Positions 1 through 9,376 of a stretch of 64,000 bases of DNA are shown here, in pieces (the first letter of the stretch is position 1; every line of letters starts with the position of its first letter). The notes below the pieces were generated by a model. It made no database searches. It was not told the origin of the DNA and worked only from the letters and a program-made list of their open reading frames with translations. The DNA is taken from contig JAQCBT010000003.1 of assembly GCA_027621405.1 (NCBI GenBank), forward strand, positions 62,001 to 126,000, in the 5' to 3' direction. This stretch comes from Pseudomonadota bacterium. GTDB taxonomy: Bacteria > Pseudomonadota > Gammaproteobacteria > Pseudomonadales > Pseudohongiellaceae. The translations under genes and the position numbers were made by a program.

Positions 1-1
1 A

Positions 2-121
2 GAGCTAGGTTTGCCAGAAGAAGGCATCGCGCCCGGCACCCCGTGGCAGGATATTCCTGATGACTGGATGTGTCCCGACTGCGGTGTCGGCAAGGAAGAT
101 TTCGAGATGGTCGAACTCTAG
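2..121 (+). CDS. Rubredoxin, C-terminal part (5' truncated by window edge)
   Basis: Frame 2 reads [39 protein letters not shown], with the rubredoxin CPDCG(V)xK.DFE motif. Confidence 0.9.
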   Translation, partial: ELGLPEEGIAPGTPWQDIPDDWMCPDCGVGKEDFEMVEL

Positions 122-175
122 TTGCCCGCGTAGCCCATTAACACTCCCTATTTACCCTGATTCCAGGAACTGGTT

Positions 176-2236
176 TTGAACAAGCGCAAGATTCTCGTAA
201 CGAGTGCCCTCCCCTACGCCAACGGTGACATCCACCTTGGCCACCTCATGGAAGTCATCCAGACTGACATCTGGGTGCGCCTGCAGAAACTGCAGGGCCA
301 TGACTGCATCTATGTGTGTGCAGACGATGCCCATGGCACGGCCATTATGCTTAGCGCGGAAGCACAGGGAATCACTCCCCAGCAACTTATCGACCGCATC
401 AATGCGCAACACCAGAAGGACTTCGCCGACTTCCTGATCGGCTTCGATAACTACTACTCAACCCATTCGGAAGAGAACCGCCTGCTGTCGGAGAGTATTT
501 ACAAGGCCATGGATGCCAATGGCCATATCGAGCGGCGTTCCATTCGCCAGATGTTCGACCCGGAAAAGAACCTGTTCCTCGCCGATCGATATATTGTGGG
601 CACCTGCCCCAAGTGCAAGACCGACAACCAGTACGGTGATAACTGTGAAGCATGCGGTTCCACCTACAGCCCGGCCGAATTGATCGATCCGCGTTCCGCG
701 ATCTCCGGAGCCACGCCGGTGGAGAAAGAGTCCGAGCACTTCTTCTTCGACCTGCCCGCATTCCGCGACATGCTCAGGCAATGGACCCGCAGTGGCACCC
801 TGCAGGAGCAGGTGGCGAACAAGGTCAGCGAATGGCTGGATGATGATCTGCAGCAGTGGGACATCAGCCGCGACGCACCCTACTTCGGCTTCGAGATTCC
901 GGGAGCACCGGGTAAGTTCTTCTATGTCTGGGTCGATGCGCCAATCGGCTACATGGCCAGTTTCCAGAATTACTGCGAGAAAAACGCCGTCGATTTCGAC
1001 GCATACTGGAAAACCGATTCCGAATGCGAGGTGTATCACTTTATAGGCAAGGATATCGTCAACTTTCACACCCTGTTCTGGCCCGCCGTGCTCACCAGCG
1101 CCGGTTACCGCACACCAAGCGCGGTCTACGTGCATGGCTTCCTGACGGTAGACGGCACCAAGATGTCGAAGTCACGTGGCACTTTTGTCAATGCACGGAC
1201 TTACCTGGATCACCTGAACCCGGAATACCTGCGTTATTACCTGGCCGCGAAACTGTCCGGAGGAATCGACGACCTGGACCTGAATCTCGAAGACTTCGCA
1301 CAGCGAGTGAATTCAGACCTGGTTGGCAAGGTTGTCAATATTGCCAGCCGCTGTGCCGGGTTCATTGGCAAGGGCTTCGATGGCATGCTGGCTGCACAGC
1401 CGGACAATCCCGAGTTGTTGGCAGACATTCAGTCCATCGCCGACGAGGTGGCACAGTTCTACGAAAAGCGCGAATACGGCAAGGCTATCCGCCTGATCAT
1501 GACCCGGGCCGACGCCGCCAACCAGTACATCAATGACAAGGAGCCCTGGGTAATCGCCAAGGCTGACAAACAGTCTCCCGAACTACAGGCGATCTGCAGC
1601 ACCGGCATCAACGCGTTTCGCCTGCTTGTGTGTTACCTCAAGCCCGTGCTACCCGGCATTGCAGCCCAGGTCGAAGAGTTTCTGGCCATCGAGCCCTTGT
1701 TATGGAAAGACAGCGAGGTAATCCTGAGCAGTCACAGGATCAATAAATTCACCCCTCTTATCACCCGAGTGGAAGCCGACAAGGTACAGGCGATGATCGA
1801 AGCCACTCAGCGTGACTACGAATCAAAGCAGGCAAGCAAGATGAGCCAGACAGAACCGCAGGCAAGCACTTTAGACAACACCGGCTTTGAAGCGGAGATC
1901 GAATTCGACGATTTTGCCAGGGTGGATCTGCGCATCGCCAGGATCAGCAACGCCCAGCACGTGGAAGGTGCGGACAAGCTCCTGCAACTGACCCTGGACC
2001 TCGGTCCGGACAAGAATGGCGACCCGATTCAGCGCAACGTCTTCTCCGGAATCAAATCCGCCTACTCGCCGGAAGAGCTGGTGGGTAAACTCACCGTGGT
2101 GGTTGCCAACCTCAAGCCCCGCAAGATGAAGTTCGGCATGTCCGAGGGCATGGTGCTGGCCGCCGGACCCGGTGGCAAGGACATCTTCCTGCTGGAGCCC
2201 CATGACGGTGCCACTCCCGGCATGCGCGTCATCTAG
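176..2236 (+). CDS. metG: Methionyl-tRNA synthetase
   Basis: HIGH-type [12 protein letters not shown], Zn-binding CPKC..CEAC, KMSKS, C-terminal tRNA-binding domain; TTG start. Confidence 0.97.
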   Translation: MNKRKILVTSALPYANGDIHLGHLMEVIQTDIWVRLQKLQGHDCIYVCADDAHGTAIMLSAEAQGITPQQLIDRINAQHQKDFADFLIGFDNYYSTHSEENRLLSESIYKAMDANGHIERRSIRQMFDPEKNLFLADRYIVGTCPKCKTDNQYGDNCEACGSTYSPAELIDPRSAISGATPVEKESEHFFFDLPAFRDMLRQWTRSGTLQEQVANKVSEWLDDDLQQWDISRDAPYFGFEIPGAPGKFFYVWVDAPIGYMASFQNYCEKNAVDFDAYWKTDSECEVYHFIGKDIVNFHTLFWPAVLTSAGYRTPSAVYVHGFLTVDGTKMSKSRGTFVNARTYLDHLNPEYLRYYLAAKLSGGIDDLDLNLEDFAQRVNSDLVGKVVNIASRCAGFIGKGFDGMLAAQPDNPELLADIQSIADEVAQFYEKREYGKAIRLIMTRADAANQYINDKEPWVIAKADKQSPELQAICSTGINAFRLLVCYLKPVLPGIAAQVEEFLAIEPLLWKDSEVILSSHRINKFTPLITRVEADKVQAMIEATQRDYESKQASKMSQTEPQASTLDNTGFEAEIEFDDFARVDLRIARISNAQHVEGADKLLQLTLDLGPDKNGDPIQRNVFSGIKSAYSPEELVGKLTVVVANLKPRKMKFGMSEGMVLAAGPGGKDIFLLEPHDGATPGMRVI

Positions 2237-2409
2237 CACCCTGGTCTCCATCCGCTTTTCCAGGCGACGCTGCGGGGCGGCGCCGTCCTTGCCTGCGCCT
2301 GCACATTTACTGGATAACTGACCGCTGGTGCTGTCTCATTGAAAGTAATAAGCTTCGGAACAGAAAACTGAACTGGCTCAAGCGACAATCGCTTCAAAAA
2401 CAGGCGCTT

Positions 2410-3975
2410 ATGACTAATATGCTCAAGATTCTCTCTTCGATTCCGGCACTTGCCACGTTTTCCCTCATCCGTTCGGCGGCTTCCACTATAGGTTTACCAA
2501 TGCTGGTCGCCTGCCTGTTAGCAGTCAGCGGCATGGCAGCGGCACAGGCTACCCAGATCGAGGAGTTACGCAGTATCGAAGACTCGGTCATCAAGATCTA
2601 CACTACCCAGTCAGCGCCTGACTACTTCACTCCCTGGCGCCTGTTGAATCCTCGACAGAGCAGCGGTTCCGGGGCCGTGATATCCGGCAATCGCATACTC
2701 ACCAACGCCCATGTGGTAGCAGATGCCAGCTATGTGCAGGCCCAGAAACACAATGACCCACAACGCTACCTGGCCAGGGTCACTTTCGTCTCCCACGAGG
2801 CCGACCTGGCACTGATTACCGTGGATGATCCTGGCTTCTTCAGTGATCTCAAGCCACTCCCGATAGGTGACCTGCCGGATCCGCTGCAGGAAGTCTCAGT
2901 CTATGGCTATCCTATCGGTGGCAAGACCCTCTCCATTACCAAGGGCATCCTGTCCAGGGTGGAGCAACAGGTATACGCCCATGCCGGGGCCTTCCTGCTG
3001 GCTGGTCAGATTGACGCTGCCATTAATCCTGGTAATAGCGGTGGCCCGGTGATCGTAAACAATGAGATCGTCGGGGTGGTGATGCAGGCCAACAGTGGCG
3101 GCCGCGCCGAAAACCTGGGTTATTTCGTACCCCCGAGCATCGTGCGGCACGTCCTGCGGGACAGCGAAGACGGCAGACTCGATGGTTTCCCGGATCTCGG
3201 CTTCCGCACCCAGACCCTCGACAGTCCGGCGGCCAAGCGCGCCTATGGCCTTGAGAAAGACGACGATGGGGTACTGATCATCAAAGTGTTCGAAGATTCT
3301 CCCGCCTACGGCATCCTGCAGGAAAACGATGTCATTCAGAAGATCGATGACTACGCTATCGCCGACGATGGTTCGATCAAGCTCTCCGACGACCTGCTCA
3401 CCGATTACAAGCACGCTATCGACATGCATCACATAGGCGAAGAAATCGAGATTACCTATTCGCGCCAAGGCGTACAGACTACTGCAAAGCTGGCAGCAGA
3501 CCGTGCCATGATGAACTACAGCCTGGTACGGGGTGAGACCTTCGACCAGATTCCCGAATATTACATCTATGGCGGCGTCCTGTTTGTGCCACTCAACATG
3601 AACCTCATCAAGCGCTGGGGTAATGACTGGAGCCGCAGCGCACCCGTGAGTCTGCTGCAGGCACGCAATGAGTGGACTTCTCCGGAGCGCCGGGAACTGG
3701 TTGTGGCCCTGCAGGTCCTGGCAGCCGATGTAAACCTGGGCTACCACGACTGGCGCAACTGGATCGTGAATTATGTTAATGGTGAACCGATCCGTGATTT
3801 CAAACACTTCGCCGACTTGATCAGGAACAACGAGGCAGATGACGTGGTGCTGGAAAACGACAACGGCTACCAGATGGTCATCAATCACGATGATGCAATC
3901 GCCTCGGAACAGTCAATCCTGCAACAGTACCGGGTACCGAGTGCCTACTCCATGGGTCTATTCAGCGAGGGCTGA
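2410..3975 (+). CDS. Trypsin-like (Deg/HtrA-type) serine protease with PDZ-like region, exported
   Basis: Signal-like N-terminus; catalytic TNAHVV, ADLAL, GNSGGP. Confidence 0.85.
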   Translation: MTNMLKILSSIPALATFSLIRSAASTIGLPMLVACLLAVSGMAAAQATQIEELRSIEDSVIKIYTTQSAPDYFTPWRLLNPRQSSGSGAVISGNRILTNAHVVADASYVQAQKHNDPQRYLARVTFVSHEADLALITVDDPGFFSDLKPLPIGDLPDPLQEVSVYGYPIGGKTLSITKGILSRVEQQVYAHAGAFLLAGQIDAAINPGNSGGPVIVNNEIVGVVMQANSGGRAENLGYFVPPSIVRHVLRDSEDGRLDGFPDLGFRTQTLDSPAAKRAYGLEKDDDGVLIIKVFEDSPAYGILQENDVIQKIDDYAIADDGSIKLSDDLLTDYKHAIDMHHIGEEIEITYSRQGVQTTAKLAADRAMMNYSLVRGETFDQIPEYYIYGGVLFVPLNMNLIKRWGNDWSRSAPVSLLQARNEWTSPERRELVVALQVLAADVNLGYHDWRNWIVNYVNGEPIRDFKHFADLIRNNEADDVVLENDNGYQMVINHDDAIASEQSILQQYRVPSAYSMGLFSEG

Positions 3976-4079
3976 TCAAGCGGAAGACCCGACTGAAGTC
4001 TGCTGGTGGGGCATGATAGAATTCGCGCTGAATCTATCGTGACAAGACCCACTCGCTGACAGAAAGGATCAGGCTGTAC

Positions 4080-4655
4080 TTGGCTACACTCTTTAGCACC
4101 ATCATCGCGGCCGCCCTGGTAAACAACCTGGCCCTCGTACAACTGCTGGGCGTTTCGACCCTTTTTAGTTTCAGCCGACAGTTCTCGGCAACAGTTGAGC
4201 TGGCGCTGTTGAGCTTCCTGGTGCTGTTTCCTGCCGCCTGCATTAATCTGCTTCTGCATGCACTGATCCTGCAACCACTGGGCCTGGAGTTCCTGCAGTT
4301 GTTCCTGTTTGTCTCCGTCAGCGCGGGCATAACCGCGCTACTTGGCCAACAGCTCGTTAAGCTGTTTCCGCTTCTGGCGCGGCGGCATATCCGGGCTGTA
4401 CTGCTGATGTGTAGCAACAGCGCCGTTATCGGGCTCTCTTTCTTGCAGAGCACCAGTCTCAGCAGCCTGCCGATAAAACTCGTCTACAGCTTCGGCGCCG
4501 CCGCCGGCTTTGCGATCTCCCTGCTGGTCTTCGCAGCCCTGCGACAACGCATCGACCAGGGAAGCAGCCCCGCTGCGCTGCGGGGCGTGCCGCTGTACCT
4601 GATCAGCGCAGGCATTGCCAGCATGGCTCTGCTGGGTTTCGCCGGACTGGTGTAA
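4080..4655 (+). CDS. rsxA: RnfA/RsxA-like membrane subunit (divergent)
   Basis: Colinear with RsxA ([11 protein letters not shown]..., [11 protein letters not shown]..., GFGA-like [25 protein letters not shown]); first gene of the operon; TTG start. Confidence 0.85.
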   Translation: MATLFSTIIAAALVNNLALVQLLGVSTLFSFSRQFSATVELALLSFLVLFPAACINLLLHALILQPLGLEFLQLFLFVSVSAGITALLGQQLVKLFPLLARRHIRAVLLMCSNSAVIGLSFLQSTSLSSLPIKLVYSFGAAAGFAISLLVFAALRQRIDQGSSPAALRGVPLYLISAGIASMALLGFAGLV

Positions 4656-4657
4656 GC

Positions 4658-5248
4658 ATGACTCCCCTTGCCGAGAATCTCTTCTTTCAACTACTCGTCG
4701 GCGGCTCCTTGCTGGGCAGCCTGTTGTGCGCCATCGCCTGGGGTGTTGCCGGCCTACGCAAGCGCTTGCAGGAGCAACGCTTTCTCGTCGACCGCATCAA
4801 TAGCATCCTGCCACAGACCCAGTGTGGACGCTGCGGACATCCCGGTTGCCGCCCCTATGCCCGCGCCATCGCCACCGGCGAGGCGATCAATCGCTGTCCA
4901 CCAGGCGGTGACAGGGCGATTCGCCGTCTCTCCCTGCTGCTGAATGAGGCAAGAGTGCCACTTGACCCCGCTCATGGTGAGATCGAATCGGCTAAAGTAG
5001 CGGTAATTCGTGAGGCAGAGTGCATCGGTTGCACCAAATGCATCGTGGCTTGTCCCGTGGATGCCATCATCGGAGCGGCCAAGCACATGCACACGGTGAT
5101 AGCGAGTGAGTGTACGGGTTGTGATCTCTGTATCGAACCCTGCCCGGTGGACTGCATCGATCTCGTGGAGCGGGCACCGGCATTTCGTTATTGGTCGCTT
5201 GCTGCACTTGCCACCGACCCCCTGAGTGGGGAACCCTGCCATGATTAG
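4658..5248 (+). CDS. rsxB: RnfB/RsxB electron transport subunit
   Basis: [19 protein letters not shown] and two 4Fe-4S motifs [12 protein letters not shown] / [12 protein letters not shown]. Confidence 0.95.
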   Translation: MTPLAENLFFQLLVGGSLLGSLLCAIAWGVAGLRKRLQEQRFLVDRINSILPQTQCGRCGHPGCRPYARAIATGEAINRCPPGGDRAIRRLSLLLNEARVPLDPAHGEIESAKVAVIREAECIGCTKCIVACPVDAIIGAAKHMHTVIASECTGCDLCIEPCPVDCIDLVERAPAFRYWSLAALATDPLSGEPCHD

Positions 5249-6839
5249 GCAAGCATTCTCCGATCTGTTCGAGCGTCTTGGGAGCACAAGCCGTCGTGGT
5301 ATTCGACCCGCCACCTTGCGGGAATCCTCCCTGCGCTCCCGGATCATGCCAACACCGATTCCGAGAGAACTCATTCTGTCGCTGCAACACTATCCCGATA
5401 CCTCTGCCAAGGATGTCAGCAGCATGAAGCCCTGCGTCGAAGTGGGCGAATGGGTAGCGAAGTACCAGTTGATCGCCAGGGAAAAGGGACCGAATGCGAC
5501 ACGATTGCACGCACCCACATCGGGTACGGTGCAGGCAATCGAGGAAATCCCGCCCGCCGTCAATGGGCAGCGAGCACGACTTGCCATTCGCCTGCTCACC
5601 GATACCGACGAGAGGGAACTACCCCTGGAACCTCCGTCCGACTACCGTTCCCTGGCTCCGGAACAAATGATCCAGCTCATCGAGGATGCCGGCATCTGCG
5701 GCATGGGTGGTGCTGGCTTCCCCACGGCGACGAAGGTTCGCGATGCCCTGGAGAAAGGCGTCAAAACCTTGATCATCAACGGCGTCGAGTGCGAGCCTTA
5801 TATTAGTTGTGATGAAGCACTGATCAGGGAGCGCGCCGATCTCACGGTACAGGGCGCGGAACTTTTGCAAGCTGCCTGCCTCGCAGATGACTGCGTCATC
5901 GTTATCGACAACGCCATGCCAGCCGCTCGACAGGCTCTGAAGGAGAAGCTGCAAGGTTCAGCTATAAAGCTGCAAGTCGTGCGCCGCCGCTATCCGGCGG
6001 GAGACGAGCGGCAACTGGTGAAAGCTGTCTGCAGACGTGAAGTGCCAAACGACGGCCATCCCACAGACATTGGCGTGCTGGTTCAGAACATCGGTACGGC
6101 GGTGGCAGTCTACGAGGCCATAGTTCATGCCAAACCATGCATTAGCCGCATAGTCACTCTTACCGGCAGCGCGCTGCTAACGCCAAAGAACTTCGACGCA
6201 CCTATCGGCACCCCCGTGCAACATCTGCTGAATCTCTGCGGTGTAAATGAGAACCAGCACGAATTCACGATCCGCGGTGGCTCTATGATGGGACAGTACC
6301 TGATGGATCAGGCAGCTCCCATCGAGAAAACGACTAACTGCATCATCGCCAGTAACAACGCAGAGATTCCCGAGCGGGAAGCGGAACAAGCCTGCATTCG
6401 CTGTGGGTACTGTGAACAGGCCTGCCCTGCACAGTTGCAGCCGCAACGGCTGCTGGCCAGCATCCGCAACGAAGAATGGCAAGACACCGTGGAACTCGGC
6501 CTCGATGATTGCATCGAATGCGGTGCCTGCGCCGTTGTTTGCCCAAGCCGTATACCGCTTGTGAGTTACTTTCGAGCGGGCAAGGAGATCCACAACGAAG
6601 ATCACTCTGCCCAGCGGCAAAGCCGACACTGGCAGGAGCGTTTCCAGTTTCACCAGTATCGCATCAAGAAGAACCAGGAGAAGGCACGCTCAGCTAAAGT
6701 CGCTGCACAGTCAGCAGGCGAGGAACAGGGCTTCTCCAGGGACCAGGCGCGCATGGAGATCAGTGCCGCAGTGGAGCGAGTCAGGCGGCGTCGCGAGGCG
6801 CTGGCAAGAGAGACAGGCCACGGAGAGGAGAAATCATGA
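5241..6839 (+). CDS. rsxC: RnfC/RsxC electron transport subunit
   Basis: [29 protein letters not shown], two ferredoxin motifs [12 protein letters not shown] / [12 protein letters not shown]; start chosen as MIRQAF. Confidence 0.94.
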   Translation: MIRQAFSDLFERLGSTSRRGIRPATLRESSLRSRIMPTPIPRELILSLQHYPDTSAKDVSSMKPCVEVGEWVAKYQLIAREKGPNATRLHAPTSGTVQAIEEIPPAVNGQRARLAIRLLTDTDERELPLEPPSDYRSLAPEQMIQLIEDAGICGMGGAGFPTATKVRDALEKGVKTLIINGVECEPYISCDEALIRERADLTVQGAELLQAACLADDCVIVIDNAMPAARQALKEKLQGSAIKLQVVRRRYPAGDERQLVKAVCRREVPNDGHPTDIGVLVQNIGTAVAVYEAIVHAKPCISRIVTLTGSALLTPKNFDAPIGTPVQHLLNLCGVNENQHEFTIRGGSMMGQYLMDQAAPIEKTTNCIIASNNAEIPEREAEQACIRCGYCEQACPAQLQPQRLLASIRNEEWQDTVELGLDDCIECGACAVVCPSRIPLVSYFRAGKEIHNEDHSAQRQSRHWQERFQFHQYRIKKNQEKARSAKVAAQSAGEEQGFSRDQARMEISAAVERVRRRREALARETGHGEEKS

Positions 6840-7954
6840 TGAAACAGCGCCTCGCCAGCAGTTCCCCCATGCAGTTTTTCCCGTTGCAGACATCCCAGAT
6901 CATGTTGCTCGTTATACTGGCGACCCTGCCAGCCATGCTCGTGGCCACCTGGTTCTTCGGTTACGGGGTGATTCTCAACGTGCTGTTCGCTACCCTGGTG
7001 GGCGTGCTGTGTGAGGCAACGATCAGCCGGATACGTGGCCGCTCTGTGCGCGCCACACTTGCCGACAACAGCTGTCTGGTAACCGCGGTCCTGTTTGGGA
7101 TGACTATCCCACCCGGCACGTCATGGTGGTTAATAGTCATGGGCATGGTGTTTGCCATCGCCCTGGTCAAACATGCCTACGGCGGCCTTGGACAGAATAC
7201 TTTTAATCCTGCCATGGCTGGCTACCTGTTTCTGTTACTGGCCTATCCGCTGGACATGACCAGCTGGCACCTGCCTGCGGCTGCCATGAATTTCAACTCG
7301 GCCTCCTCGCCACTGGGTTGGCAAGGATTCCTGCAGAGCCTCGGCTGCCTGTTTCCCTTCCTGCCATTACTCGGTGATAGCCTGACGGTCGACGGCCTCG
7401 CCATGGCAACACCACTCATCGAATCCAAGCTGGCTGCCGGCAACGCAATCAAGGCCGCTCTCGAGGAAGGAACTGGACTTTTTGCGCGCAGCTCTGAAAC
7501 CGGCTGGGAACTCATCAACTTCGCCTGGCTGCTTGGCGGGCTGTTCCTGCTGGTGACTCGCTTGATCAGCTGGCACATTCCACTCAGCATGATCGCTTCC
7601 ACCCTCATCATGTCCCTGCTCTACTATTCACCCAGTGCAGTAGCGGTACTGGGTACGCCCTACCTGCACCTGTTTGGCAGCGCCACCATGATGGGAGCCT
7701 TCTTTATCGCCACCGATCCGGTGAGTGCGGCCACGGGCAGCCGGGCAAAGATTGCCTACGGCATCATCATCGGGGTCAGCCTCTACAGCATCCGGGTCTG
7801 GGGTAGTTACCTCGACGCAGTGGCCATTGCCGTGTTGTTTGGCAATTTCTGCGCCCCGCTGCTGGATCGCCTGCTGGCCCCGCGCAAGTACGGTCATCCG
7901 GGATTGTTCTCGAAGTTACTCGGCGACATCACCACAGGGAAGAGCAGTCCATGA
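6836..7954 (+). CDS. rsxD: RnfD/RsxD membrane flavoprotein subunit
   Basis: YGGLGQNTFNPAMAGY, MTSW, DGLAMATPL, GAFFIATDPVSA; ATGA overlap with neighbour. Confidence 0.93.
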   Translation: MMKQRLASSSPMQFFPLQTSQIMLLVILATLPAMLVATWFFGYGVILNVLFATLVGVLCEATISRIRGRSVRATLADNSCLVTAVLFGMTIPPGTSWWLIVMGMVFAIALVKHAYGGLGQNTFNPAMAGYLFLLLAYPLDMTSWHLPAAAMNFNSASSPLGWQGFLQSLGCLFPFLPLLGDSLTVDGLAMATPLIESKLAAGNAIKAALEEGTGLFARSSETGWELINFAWLLGGLFLLVTRLISWHIPLSMIASTLIMSLLYYSPSAVAVLGTPYLHLFGSATMMGAFFIATDPVSAATGSRAKIAYGIIIGVSLYSIRVWGSYLDAVAIAVLFGNFCAPLLDRLLAPRKYGHPGLFSKLLGDITTGKSSP

Positions 7955-8664
7955 GCCATCTCGATACACAGGCAGAGCAAGACTCCTCCCTGTGGAGCAA
8001 CAATCCGGTTCTTGTTGGCCTGCTGGGAATCAGCCCGGTGCTGGCGCTGAGTGATCGCAGCTCGACTGCGCTGGCAATCGGGCTCTGTACCCTGCTGGTC
8101 GGGGTCGGCGCGGCTCTCAGTGTTTTCGCACTGCGCGGCAGACTCGCCGTTAATCTGCGCTATCCTGCCTATTCCCTGATACTGGCGTTCATCACCAGCC
8201 TGCTGGCACTGCTGGTGGAACTTAACTTCTACCCACTGTGGCGTGAACTGGGAATCTATCTCTACCTGGTAGCAGCAAACTTCGCCCTGTTGCTCAAGAT
8301 GGATACCTACTACCAGTCCGAACGCTTAGCCTGGGTATTCAAGGATGCCTGTAGACTGGGCCTGGGATTCCTGGTTGCGCTCCTGCTATTGGCGCTGGTG
8401 CGGGAGGCCCTGGTGACCGGAACCGTGTTCAGCGACTGGGCTATCCTGTTGCCGGGAAGTGAGTCACTTGACCCCATGCTGAGACAGCAGAGTGGCGAAT
8501 GGCTCGACTTCGGCGCATTGCCACCCGCCGGGTTTATCCTGTTGGGCTTGCTGATCGCCACACTTCGCCAGGCAGGCCTGCTGCAGGCACAACATTTCGA
8601 AGCCCGCAATCCCGACGAGGTGAAACGGGAACGGGTCACCGGACGACTAAAACGAAAGAACTGA
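7951..8664 (+). CDS. rsxE: RnfE/RsxE-like membrane subunit (divergent)
   Basis: [21 protein letters not shown] colinear with RsxE [35 protein letters not shown]; overlaps rsxD directly (no rsxG between). Confidence 0.85.
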   Translation: [237 protein letters not shown]

Positions 8665-8716
8665 CAAGTGACGCCGTCCACGGCGTCAGCAAAGCCACTG
8701 CGCAATAACCAGAGCC

Positions 8717-9355
8717 ATGAACAAGACCAAGCGAACCGAAATCTTCTCGCGCTGGCGTGAGGCGAACCCCAACCCCACGACCGAGTTAAAGTTTAGCAGC
8801 GACTTCGAACTGCTGATCTCAGTCATCCTTTCCGCCCAGGCCACAGACGTCAGCGTCAACAAGGCCACAGAAAAATTGTATGCCGTCGCCAATACCCCCG
8901 CCGCCATCCTCAAGCTGGGAGTGAAAGGTCTCAAGCAATACATCAAGACCATCGGCCTGTTTAACACCAAGGCCGAAAACGTGATCAAGACCTGCCGCAT
9001 ACTGGTCGAACAATATGATTCGCAGGTACCGCGCACGAGAGAGGAACTGGAGGCCCTGCCCGGTGTTGGCAGGAAGACCGCCAATGTGGTGCTCAACACG
9101 GCCTACCGCCAGCCTGCCATGGCGGTAGATACGCACATCTTCCGGGTGTCCAATCGCACGGGTATCGCCCCGGGCAAGAATGTACTGGAGGTGGAGAAGC
9201 GACTGCTAAGACTGGTGCCCGGGGAATTCCTGCTGGATGCCCATCACTGGCTGATCCTGCATGGTCGCTATGTCTGCATCGCACGCAAGCCACGCTGTGG
9301 AGCCTGCATCATCGAAGACCTGTGTGAGTACAAACACAAGACGGAGATCGAATAG
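8717..9355 (+). CDS. nth: Endonuclease III
   Basis: HhH LPGVGRKTANVVL, K120/D138 region, C-terminal FeS CxxxxxxCxxCxxxxxC pattern; conserved rsx-nth neighbourhood. Confidence 0.95.
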   Translation: MNKTKRTEIFSRWREANPNPTTELKFSSDFELLISVILSAQATDVSVNKATEKLYAVANTPAAILKLGVKGLKQYIKTIGLFNTKAENVIKTCRILVEQYDSQVPRTREELEALPGVGRKTANVVLNTAYRQPAMAVDTHIFRVSNRTGIAPGKNVLEVEKRLLRLVPGEFLLDAHHWLILHGRYVCIARKPRCGACIIEDLCEYKHKTEIE

Positions 9356-9376
9356 CGGGAAGTAGCCCGGGCGTCG

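Noticed and set aside
458-1135. 225-aa minus-strand ORF inside metG
   Set aside because: Antisense shadow; the metG frame carries all synthetase signatures
2896-3888. 330-aa antisense ORF opposite the Deg-like protease
   Set aside because: Shadow ORF of a GC-rich gene; no recognisable domains and the sense frame has clear protease motifs
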